This document shows, one piece after another, positions 6,658-13,173 of a DNA stretch of 18,444 bases. Both the position numbers and the translations under genes were made by a program. Every line of letters starts with the position of its first letter. Within the stretch, counting starts at the first letter, position 1. The stretch covers positions 1 to 18,444 of the forward strand of contig CAZAOY010000050.1 of assembly GCA_964486925.1 (NCBI GenBank), read 5' to 3'. This DNA is from CAZAOY01 sp964486925 (GTDB lineage Bacteria > Bacillota > Clostridia > Oscillospirales > Ruminococcaceae). Under the pieces are notes generated by a model. It was not told the origin of the DNA. It ran no database searches and saw only the letters and a program-made list of their open reading frames with translations.

Positions 6658-7284
6658 TTAGTTAATCTCGGTAATACCGATGTTTTCTGCCTGAACTTGA
6701 CCTTCAGCTAACACGATATTTTTAATCTGGGTAGCAAGATCGGCGTTTAGTCCGTCGGTTCTAACCACTACGCTTGCTTTGTTGTTGGTTAGATATACTA
6801 CACAGTCCTCAAAGCCTTTAGCTTTAATTAGGTTTTCAATTCTGCTTTCTACCTCCATAGTGTTTGTTAGGGAGATAGCGGTATCGGTAACCTTCTTCTT
6901 ATCTTCTTCCTTTAGCTTGTCGTCATTTAGGATAGTCGCCATAGTCTGGATAGCTTCATCACGGGTCTTAGTCTTAGTAAGCTTTGCTTTTGCAAAGTAA
7001 TCATCCGCACTTATAGTTTTGCTGTCTACCAGTAGCGCATCTCCTAGATGCTTTTCGGTATCCTCTTTGCTACTTGTATTAGCTTTACTTGTGATATCCT
7101 CTGCGGGTTCACCATCTGGGGAGAGCACATCGATACTGTCCTGTATGCTGCTTCCGTCTGCGTTTGTAGTTGCGATTTTATCCTTGCCCGCAAACTGCCA
7201 GTTTAGATACACTGCAGCGCCTAGAACAACCACTAATGAGGCCAAGATAATCTGTCTTTTTCCAATAATAAAATTTGCTTTCAT
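6658..7284 (-). CDS. spoIIIAH: Stage III sporulation protein AH
   Basis: SpoIIIAH is a mother-cell protein that forms a ring in the outer forespore membrane as part of the SpoIIIA-SpoIIQ channel needed for late forespore gene expression. Residues about 10-30 (FIIGKRQ then a hydrophobic stretch) form the single membrane anchor. A charged linker follows, then a C-terminal domain (about 100-205) with the YscJ/FliF-like ring-building fold: EVESRIENLIKAKGFEDCVVYL and VVVRTDGLNADLATQIKNI are characteristic. ATG 7284 is preferred over 7296 because GGATGGAG ends 6 bases before it, whereas 7296 has a purine run directly against it. It is the last gene of the minus-strand group, 77 bases after spoIIIAG and before a terminator. 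Confidence 0.93.
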   Translation of the reverse strand: MKANFIIGKRQIILASLVVVLGAAVYLNWQFAGKDKIATTNADGSSIQDSIDVLSPDGEPAEDITSKANTSSKEDTEKHLGDALLVDSKTISADDYFAKAKLTKTKTRDEAIQTMATILNDDKLKEEDKKKVTDTAISLTNTMEVESRIENLIKAKGFEDCVVYLTNNKASVVVRTDGLNADLATQIKNIVLAEGQVQAENIGITEIN

Positions 7285-7295
7285 AAACTGCTCCA

Positions 7296-7316
7296 TCCTT
7301 TAAATATTATTTTTGT
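7296..7316 (-). repeat. Short repeat upstream of spoIIIAH
   Basis: This AT-rich 21-mer differs by only one extra T from the sequence at 8421-8440 upstream of spoIIIAF. Both lie just before the ribosome binding site on the minus strand. Role unknown. Confidence 0.4.
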
Positions 7317-7361
7317 TTATATCTATATGATATTCACCATCGCACCATAATAAAACCATCT

Positions 7362-7904
7362 TTAACTACTTAATTTGCTAACAGCAATCTGGGTAGACTT
7401 TATCCCAAATATTGTAGTCACTGTATCAACTAAGCTAGCTACAACAACAGGGTTATCACCGCCGTCACATACAATCACCACCCCCCTAATTCGTGGGGAT
7501 AGCTTCTGCTTAACAAGCGCTTGACGTTTGCCGTTTGAGTCCTCTATAAATATGTATTTTTCCTCATAGTTTGACTTCTTTGTAGTGGTATCCTCTCCTG
7601 AAACTACAGTATCCGATACCTCCTTAGACTCCTTAACATATTCATAGGCTACCACATTATCCACCGTTACCATTACCTTGCATTCGCCTACCCCGCTAAT
7701 AGAGGTAATTATCGAATGAATCTTTTTCTCCATCTCCCCCTCATATCTGTTTACCTCCCCTACATCTTCTGATTTTGTCTGCGCTGTAGAGGGTTTTATA
7801 AAACTGCTCACAACAATAGCAATAAGCACAAAAATCAGTATACCAATAATAATGCTTCGCTTTTTTGGATCGCTTAGAATATCGTCCTTTATCTTCTCTA
7901 ACAT
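7362..7904 (-). CDS. spoIIIAG: Stage III sporulation protein AG
   Basis: This 180-residue protein matches SpoIIIAG, the large-ring component of the mother-cell side of the forespore feeding-tube complex. A short cytoplasmic N-terminus (LEKIKDDILSDPKKRS) is followed by one membrane segment (about 18-36). A ring-building domain then begins at about YEGEMEKKIHSIITSISGVG, with KVMVTVDN and the late SPRIRGVVIVCDGGDNPVV strongly typical. AGGAGGG lies just upstream of the ATG. The gene starts only 5 bases after spoIIIAF on the minus strand, so the two are translated from one message. spoIIIAH follows 77 bases downstream. Confidence 0.95.
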   Translation of the reverse strand: MLEKIKDDILSDPKKRSIIIGILIFVLIAIVVSSFIKPSTAQTKSEDVGEVNRYEGEMEKKIHSIITSISGVGECKVMVTVDNVVAYEYVKESKEVSDTVVSGEDTTTKKSNYEEKYIFIEDSNGKRQALVKQKLSPRIRGVVIVCDGGDNPVVVASLVDTVTTIFGIKSTQIAVSKLSS

Positions 7905-7909
7905 AGCTT

Positions 7910-8398
7910 TTATTCCCTCCTAGATATTATAACCTGCTCGCTAGCTACCGAAAGCTTGCTGCACACTAGGGTTATAATCTCCTCTTCCTTTGCCTTTGTG
8001 GTATCTTTGCCTGTAATTATTACGACCTTGTCTATCGAGACAGTTTTATTTTCTTGCTGATTAACAAGCACCCTTACCGTTTTTATATCCAAATCTACCT
8101 GCTCTAGGCTAGCTTTAATATCCTTTTCGATGTTACTAACCGCCAGATTAACAAACTGGTTATCTGTATCCGCCTTAAAAGCGGTAATCTCCGGAGGTGG
8201 CTTAAGGTTAGAAAGATCCAGTGAAAAGCTAAATATATCCTTTGATAGGATAGGTGAGGCTATCCCTATTATAAAAAACAGACTTACCGAAAACCTCATC
8301 ACCTTCTCAAAGGAGTTGTTGGGTATTAACAAAGAGAATATCCCTGTGGCAACCGCTGTAACGCATATTGTAAGTGCCAAAGACTTTATCTGTTCCAT
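7910..8398 (-). CDS. spoIIIAF: Stage III sporulation protein AF
   Basis: SpoIIIAF is a mother-cell membrane protein with two N-terminal transmembrane segments (about 7-25 and 36-55) and a C-terminal soluble domain related to the ring-forming SpoIIIA proteins. Visible here are the two hydrophobic segments, an amphipathic middle with NLAVSNIEKDIKASL, and a C-terminal part ending with KLSVASEQVIISR. AAGGAAAG precedes the ATG. In other sporulators spoIIIAE lies directly upstream; here that place is taken by a TIGR04086-type gene 60 bases away. No terminator is visible in those 60 bases, so read-through from that gene is possible. Confidence 0.9.
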   Translation of the reverse strand: MEQIKSLALTICVTAVATGIFSLLIPNNSFEKVMRFSVSLFFIIGIASPILSKDIFSFSLDLSNLKPPPEITAFKADTDNQFVNLAVSNIEKDIKASLEQVDLDIKTVRVLVNQQENKTVSIDKVVIITGKDTTKAKEEEIITLVCSKLSVASEQVIISRRE

Positions 8399-8420
8399 TA
8401 TCTTTCCTTCTTTTAATTTT

Positions 8421-8440
8421 TCCTTTAAATATTATTTTGT
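8421..8440 (-). repeat. Short repeat upstream of spoIIIAF
   Basis: This is the second copy of the AT-rich repeat at 7296-7316, identical but for one T. It lies 22 bases upstream of the spoIIIAF start codon on the minus strand. Confidence 0.4.
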
Positions 8441-8458
8441 CTGCAAACAACCTTTGTT

Positions 8459-8890
8459 TTAGTGTCTACTTGATTGCGGAGTAACAAACTGTTCTGGATT
8501 TTTGTTTACACCTAAAATTCCACCAATAATACCCGTTAACGTCAGCACACCAAGCTTTACAGATCCACTTACATTTAGCATAATCCCACTTGTTAATAGA
8601 CCGATTATGAATAGCACCGCAATAAATATTACCGTAACTACCAGCCCGATAATAATTCCCTTCTCTCCGTTTATCCTACCGGACAAGAAGCTCCCAATAG
8701 CAAGACCGATAACAACGCAACCTATAGAGATGTACGGCGTTAGCCTTAGTGGTATGGATACCTTGCTAATAATTAGCGCAGACAACATTAGCAGAGCAGT
8801 AGTAACTATCGCCCCAACAATAGACCCTGCAACTATAGATTTTATAAACCCTTGGATATTCTTTCCGTTAATTATAACAGATCGGCTCAT
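8459..8890 (-). CDS. TIGR04086 family membrane protein
   Basis: This 143-residue protein is almost entirely membrane embedded, with four segments at about 17-41, 50-69, 77-98 and 108-128. GGILGVNKN near the C-terminus and its position right after yajC fit the TIGR04086 family of Clostridia. In many relatives this gene and yajC sit by the six-cysteine peptide SCIFF gene and its radical SAM maturase (from memory of the family description); neither is present here. Function is unknown. AAAGGGGG precedes the ATG. A terminator separates it from yajC, so it needs its own promoter; a weak TTTGGT-17-TAGTAT candidate overlaps the palindrome at 8940-8958. Confidence 0.75.
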   Translation of the reverse strand: MSRSVIINGKNIQGFIKSIVAGSIVGAIVTTALLMLSALIISKVSIPLRLTPYISIGCVVIGLAIGSFLSGRINGEKGIIIGLVVTVIFIAVLFIIGLLTSGIMLNVSGSVKLGVLTLTGIIGGILGVNKNPEQFVTPQSSRH

Positions 8891-8939
8891 AATAAAACAA
8901 CCCCCTTTCGATTTTAATACTATTTGCTTATACTAAGAT

Positions 8940-8958
8940 ACCAAATTATTAATTTGGT
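8940..8958 (-). promoter_or_regulatory. 19-bp perfect palindrome before the TIGR04086 gene
   Basis: ACCAAATTA and TAATTTGGT flank a single central base. On the minus strand its TTTGGT is 17 bases upstream of TAGTAT, so the palindrome would cover the -35 box of the candidate promoter. It could be an operator. Confidence 0.35.
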
Positions 8959-9008
8959 GACACAGCTAATAAAATTTATGCGAATCTATTCAGATTTATG
9001 ACCCTAAT

Positions 9009-9053
9009 AAAAAATATACCTGCTAGTACATTCACTATACTAACAGGTATATT
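9009..9053 (-). terminator. Rho-independent terminator of yajC
   Basis: AATATACCTG (9013-9022) pairs with CAGGTATATT (9044-9053), with further inner pairing. The A-run at 9009-9014 is a T-tract when read on the minus strand, directly after yajC. Confidence 0.8.
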
Positions 9054-9068
9054 CTCAATTATAAAGCA

Positions 9069-9371
9069 TTATGCAACATCATCATGCTTTGTTTCATTGC
9101 TTTGGATTGCCCAACGTTTAATCCTAATCTTACTGCGGTCGCTCCCAGTTTCGATTATTACAGTATCTTCTTTAATACTAATAACAATACCAACAATACC
9201 ACCAATGGTAATAATCTCATCACCAACGATAATATTATTTCTCATCGCCTGAGTTTCCTTCTCTTTCTTCTTCTGCGGCCTTATCATCAAAAAGTACATA
9301 ACCCCGAACAACAGAACAAGCGGAATTATCATACTGACTAATTGAGCCGTTGCATTAACCTCTCCTGGCAT
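9069..9371 (-). CDS. yajC: Preprotein translocase accessory subunit YajC
   Basis: YajC associates with SecDF at the Sec translocon. The 100-residue protein has the standard build: a short N-terminus, one membrane helix (about 10-30), the signature FLMIRPQKKKEKE, and a small beta-rich cytoplasmic domain with VGDEIITIGGIVGIV and IIETGSDRSKIRI. Length and motif are typical. AGGATTAC upstream gives a modest ribosome binding site. It has its own promoter about 115 bases upstream and its own terminator, so it appears monocistronic. tgt, secD and secF, frequent neighbours elsewhere, are not in the window. Confidence 0.95.
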   Translation of the reverse strand: MPGEVNATAQLVSMIIPLVLLFGVMYFLMIRPQKKKEKETQAMRNNIIVGDEIITIGGIVGIVISIKEDTVIIETGSDRSKIRIKRWAIQSNETKHDDVA

Positions 9372-9483
9372 AAGTAATCCTCCAATAAATTATTTTCAAG
9401 TTATGCTATTACCCCCACACTACAGTAGCTTTGTTATCACTACCTTTTAACTGCGAAGTAAAAATTATAACTGCAATGGTATC

Positions 9484-9512
9484 ATTATACCATAATATTG
9501 TATAACTTTCAA
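9484..9512 (-). promoter_or_regulatory. Sigma-A promoter of yajC
   Basis: Read on the minus strand, TTGAAA (9512-9507) and a consensus TATAAT (9489-9484) are 17 bases apart. The rest of 9372-9613 is AT-rich and shows nothing else I can name. Confidence 0.75.
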
Positions 9513-9613
9513 TATCTATTTTGTAATTTCATATTTGTTAACAATATAGCATATCCACAATAAATAGTTATTAAATATAAAAGCCTACAAATAATTAATT
9601 CTACACCTAAACT

Positions 9614-9648
9614 AAAAAGCACCGCTCTGCTAAAGAGTGATGCTTTTT
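9614..9648 (-). terminator. Terminator of the GH4 gene
   Basis: AAAAAGCA (9614-9621) pairs with TGCTTTTT (9641-9648), with inner CTCT/AGAG pairing. It lies 22 bases past the stop codon of the minus-strand GH4 gene and ends in a T-tract in that direction. Confidence 0.85.
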
Positions 9649-9670
9649 GATTATATCAGACCTATCTATA

Positions 9671-10987
9671 CTATTCGTACTTAGGTAGCCAGTCGCCATG
9701 CTCTGCAATTAAGTCATCACAAAGGTTTCTAATCTCATCAGGAGAAAGCTCGGAGGATGTGTGAGGATCGAACATTGCCGCTAGATAGATGTATTCCTTC
9801 TTGCGGGTAACCTCTGCAAGGATTGTTAGCAGATGTACATTAATATGTAGACGATCGTATGCCGCACACTGTTCAGGAAGATTTCCAACATAACAAGGAT
9901 TAATACCGTTGCGGTCGATTAAACAAGGCACTTCAACACATGCTTCAGCAGGAAGGTTAGGGATTAAACCGTTGTTAATAACGTTACCATGTACACGAAA
10001 CGCTACATCGGTTTCCATTGCCTTAATAATATAGGATGCAAACTCATGGGTCTTTTCGTGTACAAGCGCTGTATTATGAACAAGATCTTCCTTCATTTTG
10101 TCCCACTTTGCGATCTGTTCGATACAACGACGAGGGTACTCATCTAGAGGGATGTTAAACTTTTCGATAAGCTCTGGGTATTTATCCTTAATGTACCAAG
10201 AAGAATACTCTGCGTTATGTTCTGAAGATTCGGTAATGTAGTATCCGAATTTATCCATAATGTCAAGACGTACTAGGTCATTCTTGCGTGTTTCATAGGT
10301 TTCAGGTAGCTTTGCACGACGTTTTATCTCTGGATATAGGTCGTTGCCTTGAAGGTCGGTAATCTTAAGTAGGAACGCTAGGTGGTTTATACCGGCAATC
10401 TCCCATTTAACCTTACCAACATACTCATCCATCCCAACGTCTTTTAGTAGGGTATCTGCACATACCTGAACCGAGTGACAAAGTCCAATAGTCTTAATCT
10501 TTGTAAATCTATTCATGTATCCTGCCAGTATCGACATAGGATTTGTGTAGTTTAGGAATAATGCGTCTGGGCATAACTCCTCCATATCATCAGCAAAAGC
10601 CTTAAGTACAGGCATAGTTCTAAGACCTCTAAAGATACCGCCTATTCCTAAAGTATCCCCGATAGTCTGTTTTAGTCCATACTTTTTAGGAACCTCAAAG
10701 TCGGTAATGGTACATGGATCGTATAGTCCTACCTGAATTGCGTTTACTACGTATTTAGCGTCCTTTAGTGACTCACGACGGTTTAATGTTGCGGATAAAG
10801 TAACATCTTTACGTCCTGAATTTGCAATAATGTTGCTAATCATCTTGTAAGAATCGTCTAGTCTTACAGGGTCGATATCATGTAGAGATATCTCAATATC
10901 GGTAATCTCTGGGGTGTAGATACAGTCACCTAATACGTTCTTGGCAAATACGGTACTACCAGCACCCATAAAAGCTATCTTTGGCAT
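9671..10987 (-). CDS. melA: GH4 alpha-galactosidase, MelA-like
   Basis: GH4 enzymes hydrolyse glycosides through an NAD+- and Mn2+-dependent oxidation-elimination mechanism in the cytoplasm. The 438-residue protein has the N-terminal Rossmann signature MGAGSTVF (7-14), DFEVPKKYGLKQTIGDTLG (96-114), NYTNPM (146-151), and the metal-binding Cys170 in GLCHSVQ and His202 in GINHLAF. Blocks such as TESSEHNAEYSSWYIK, PLDEYPRRC and the ending DDLIAEHGDWLP match E. coli MelA closely, so alpha-galactosidase is favoured; related GH4 subfamilies (alpha-glucosidase, LplD) remain possible. The start is preceded by AAAGGTGG. It is divergent from an AraC-type regulator and lies about 3.8 kb from an Lpl-type sugar importer. 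Confidence 0.9.
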   Translation of the reverse strand: MPKIAFMGAGSTVFAKNVLGDCIYTPEITDIEISLHDIDPVRLDDSYKMISNIIANSGRKDVTLSATLNRRESLKDAKYVVNAIQVGLYDPCTITDFEVPKKYGLKQTIGDTLGIGGIFRGLRTMPVLKAFADDMEELCPDALFLNYTNPMSILAGYMNRFTKIKTIGLCHSVQVCADTLLKDVGMDEYVGKVKWEIAGINHLAFLLKITDLQGNDLYPEIKRRAKLPETYETRKNDLVRLDIMDKFGYYITESSEHNAEYSSWYIKDKYPELIEKFNIPLDEYPRRCIEQIAKWDKMKEDLVHNTALVHEKTHEFASYIIKAMETDVAFRVHGNVINNGLIPNLPAEACVEVPCLIDRNGINPCYVGNLPEQCAAYDRLHINVHLLTILAEVTRKKEYIYLAAMFDPHTSSELSPDEIRNLCDDLIAEHGDWLPKYE

Positions 10988-11019
10988 AATAAATTTCCAC
11001 CTTTCATTCTGCTATAATT

Positions 11020-11106
11020 AAACAACAGTGTGTTTTTAACGTACAATTTGGATATGCAATAAGTATATATCTATTTCGCTAAAAACACCATACAGTATTG
11101 TTGTTT
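11020..11106. promoter_or_regulatory. Divergent control region with inverted repeats
   Basis: GTGTTTTTA (11030-11038) is repeated inverted as TAAAAACAC (11080-11088), and AAACAACA (11020-11027) as TGTTGTTT (11099-11106). TTGTTG also recurs at 11098, 11108 and 11119, spaced 10 and 11 bases, just upstream of the araC promoter. Paired sites between a catabolic gene and a divergent AraC-type regulator are typical of regulator binding. Binding here is inferred. Confidence 0.5.
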
Positions 11107-11121
11107 CTTGTTGTAAAATTG

Positions 11122-11150
11122 TTGCATTCCAAATAGTTTCGTGGTACAAT
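11122..11150 (+). promoter_or_regulatory. Promoter of the AraC-type regulator
   Basis: TTGCAT (11122-11127) and TACAAT (11145-11150) are 17 bases apart, 36 bases before the start codon. The third TTGTTG repeat overlaps the -35 box. Confidence 0.7.
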
Positions 11151-11185
11151 ATATACATATTAGCAATACAAGGGAGAGATCGGAT

Positions 11186-12070
11186 ATGGATAACAAGGTA
11201 AAGGTAAACTTTTTAGACAACAATGTAACGCTACCGGTATGGATTGCGCAGTATGGATATGAGCGCTGTAAAAGCTTACACTGCTTTGGCCCTGCTGTTC
11301 GTGACCACTATCTGCTTCATTTTGTAGTAAGCGGCAAAGGAACCTATACACGCGATGTAAAGACCCCCACCACAAGCGACCAAAACTATAATGCTACTAT
11401 AAATCCCGATAAATCACAGATACAGTACACCCTAAAGGCGGGGGAGGGATTTTTAATCCTTCCAAATAACATTACCACCTACACCGCCGATAGCGATACT
11501 CCATGGGAATACTACTGGATTGGGATTAACGGTAGCTATGTAAAATCTCTACTTAGTAGCGTTGGAGTAGATAAGGATACACCCTGCTTTAACTTTGAAC
11601 AGGACGAGCAGTTTATTCGGGTGTTTAATGATTTAATCGATAACAATAAATCAGGATACTCCCATGAGCTTGACGCGGTTGGTGATTTTTATAAAATCCT
11701 ATCCAGCATAATGACCGCAAAGTATAAGACAAACCCAGTCCTAACCTCCCCACAGCTATACCTTGAAGCCGCCGTTGAGTATATCCGAAACAACTACTCC
11801 TACGATATTAACGTAGCAAAGATCGCCCGATATGTAGGGATTGACCGTACTTATCTATACAAAATATTTATTAATGCTATGTCGCTTTCCCCAGGGAAGT
11901 ATATTATAGAAACTAGACTAGAGAACGCCCACAACCTGCTGATAACCACAAACTATACAATACTACAGATAGCATTATCCACAGGATTTTCCGACGTTTC
12001 CCACTTTTCAAATTCCTTTAAAAAGAAGTTTGGAGTATCCCCAAACAGCTACAGAAAAGAGCATTTATAG
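11186..12070 (+). CDS. AraC family transcriptional regulator
   Basis: The 294-residue protein has an N-terminal cupin-like sensing half (about 15-150, with HYLLHFVVSGKGTY and GEGFLILPNN) and a C-terminal pair of helix-turn-helix units (about 195-294). DINVAKIARYVGIDRTYLYK forms the first, and TILQIALSTGFSDVSHFS followed by FKKKFGVSPNSYRK the second. Sugar-responsive AraC proteins of this build usually activate glycoside hydrolase and transporter genes. AGGGAGAG supports ATG 11186; an upstream in-frame ATG at 11141 overlaps the -10 box and is rejected. The divergent GH4 gene is the likeliest target, the sugar importer downstream a second candidate. The effector is unknown but an alpha-galactoside fits. 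Confidence 0.92.
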   Translation: MDNKVKVNFLDNNVTLPVWIAQYGYERCKSLHCFGPAVRDHYLLHFVVSGKGTYTRDVKTPTTSDQNYNATINPDKSQIQYTLKAGEGFLILPNNITTYTADSDTPWEYYWIGINGSYVKSLLSSVGVDKDTPCFNFEQDEQFIRVFNDLIDNNKSGYSHELDAVGDFYKILSSIMTAKYKTNPVLTSPQLYLEAAVEYIRNNYSYDINVAKIARYVGIDRTYLYKIFINAMSLSPGKYIIETRLENAHNLLITTNYTILQIALSTGFSDVSHFSNSFKKKFGVSPNSYRKEHL

Positions 12071-12088
12071 TGATTACAACTATATAAT

Positions 12089-12132
12089 AAACCCTACGTA
12101 TTGTGGCTTAAATCACCACAGTGCGTAGGGTT
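12089..12132. terminator. Bidirectional hairpin between araC and nadA
   Basis: A 17-base-pair stem (12089-12105 with 12116-12132), two of whose positions are G-T type, lies between the convergent araC-type gene and nadA. It has no strong T-tract in either direction, so termination may be weak. Confidence 0.6.
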
Positions 12133-12158
12133 AATATATTGTATCGATATGTAAAACC

Positions 12159-13070
12159 TTATTCGCCTAACCTAATCATCTCATCAATAGATTTTTTAGC
12201 ATTTTTGCGTAGTTCTTCATCTAAAACTACCTCAACTCCGCCTGTACCCGCTAAAGCGTTATACACATCGGTAAGGTTTGTAATCCTCATATCAGGGCAG
12301 ATTAGCTTTTTTGATAGCAGGTAGAAATTATCGTCTGGTTTTTGCAGTGACAGATAATCCTTAACCCCTATCTCTGTTCCTATAATAAACTCCCCGCTAT
12401 TGTTCATAGCATAATCTATAATCGCCGCAGTAGAACCTACAAGGTCAGCATATGCAACTACCTCTTTAGGAAGCTCTGGGTGCATTAGCACCTTTGCATT
12501 AGGGTGAGCTTTCTTAGCGTTAATACAATCCTCTACCGTAACCTGATTGTGAACAGGGCAACAACCATCCCACAACACCACATTCTTTTCAGGCACATTT
12601 TCTTTTATGTATCCTCCTAGATTCTTATCCGGGATAAAGAGTATATTATCTGCGCTAACCGACCGTGCTATCTTTAATGCGCTAGAGGAGGTTACGCAGA
12701 TATCACTCACCGCCTTTAGCTCGGCGGTTGTGTTAACGTATGCCATAACTATATAGTCCGGATTTTGCTCTTTAAACTCTATCACCCGTTTAGGATCAAT
12801 CTGTTCCGCCATAGGACAGGTCGACTCCTCTACCGGTAGGATTACGGTTTTCTCAGGCGACATCATCTTGACGGTTTCTGCCATAAACCTAACACCGCAC
12901 ATTATCACCGTCTTGTTAGCAAGCTTTGATGCCGCTACGCTAAGCAGGTATGAATCCCCCTTAACATCCGCAATCTCAAGTATATCAGGTGACTGATAGC
13001 TATGTGCAAGTATAGCAATATCCTTTTCTTTTTTAAGCTGTAGTATCCTTTGCTGTAAATCCTTTACCAT
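12159..13070 (-). CDS. nadA: Quinolinate synthase
   Basis: NadA condenses iminoaspartate with dihydroxyacetone phosphate to quinolinate, the NAD precursor, using a 4Fe-4S cluster. Counted from ATG 13070 the protein is 303 residues, normal for the short NadA type. The three cluster cysteines are C85 (STCPMAEQ), C171 (DGCCPVHNQ) and C258 (LICPDMR). AHSYQ (22-26) and the ADVKGDSY region form the substrate site. A GTG at 13082 is in frame, but GGAG then sits only 1-2 bases away; ATG 13070 keeps it about 13 bases upstream. nadB and nadC, the usual partners, are not adjacent, so iminoaspartate must come from an enzyme encoded elsewhere. The leader has a promoter and a hairpin that may regulate it. 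Confidence 0.93.
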   Translation of the reverse strand: MVKDLQQRILQLKKEKDIAILAHSYQSPDILEIADVKGDSYLLSVAASKLANKTVIMCGVRFMAETVKMMSPEKTVILPVEESTCPMAEQIDPKRVIEFKEQNPDYIVMAYVNTTAELKAVSDICVTSSSALKIARSVSADNILFIPDKNLGGYIKENVPEKNVVLWDGCCPVHNQVTVEDCINAKKAHPNAKVLMHPELPKEVVAYADLVGSTAAIIDYAMNNSGEFIIGTEIGVKDYLSLQKPDDNFYLLSKKLICPDMRITNLTDVYNALAGTGGVEVVLDEELRKNAKKSIDEMIRLGE

Positions 13071-13083
13071 CTTTATGACCACA

Positions 13084-13129
13084 CTCCGTCACAACACATA
13101 GGGCTATACACCCCTGTATCCGTCCGGAG
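13084..13129 (-). promoter_or_regulatory. nadA leader hairpin covering the ribosome binding site
   Basis: On the minus strand, CTCCG (13129-13125) can pair with CGGAG (13088-13084), which contains the putative nadA ribosome binding site. Inside lies a GGG/CCC helix and a palindromic ATACA-N4-TGTAT (13106-13119). The structure could lower nadA translation, or the palindrome could be a protein operator. Both roles are inferred. Confidence 0.4.
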
Positions 13130-13143
13130 CTACCTTTCAGTTT

Positions 13144-13172
13144 AGTATTATCAGACCCTTTTTAACTGTCAA
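13144..13172 (-). promoter_or_regulatory. Promoter of nadA
   Basis: Minus-strand TTGACA (13172-13167) is followed after 17 bases by AATACT (13149-13144). It begins immediately after the dehydrogenase stop codon and leaves a leader of about 65-70 bases. Confidence 0.6.
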
Positions 13173-13173
13173 T

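Noticed and set aside
7019..7303. Long plus-strand open frames across spoIIIAH (also 6779-7000, 8130-8462, 8502-8936)
   Set aside because: They are antisense to clearly recognised genes, lack ribosome binding sites and show no family features.
9084..9341. Asn/Thr-rich plus-strand frame opposite yajC
   Set aside because: It is the antisense shadow of yajC; the composition follows from the AT-rich codons on the other strand.
13084..13170. NAD+-sensing riboswitch class before nadA
   Set aside because: I cannot match the conserved core of the known NAD+ riboswitch classes, which I associate with other lineages; only a simple hairpin is supported.
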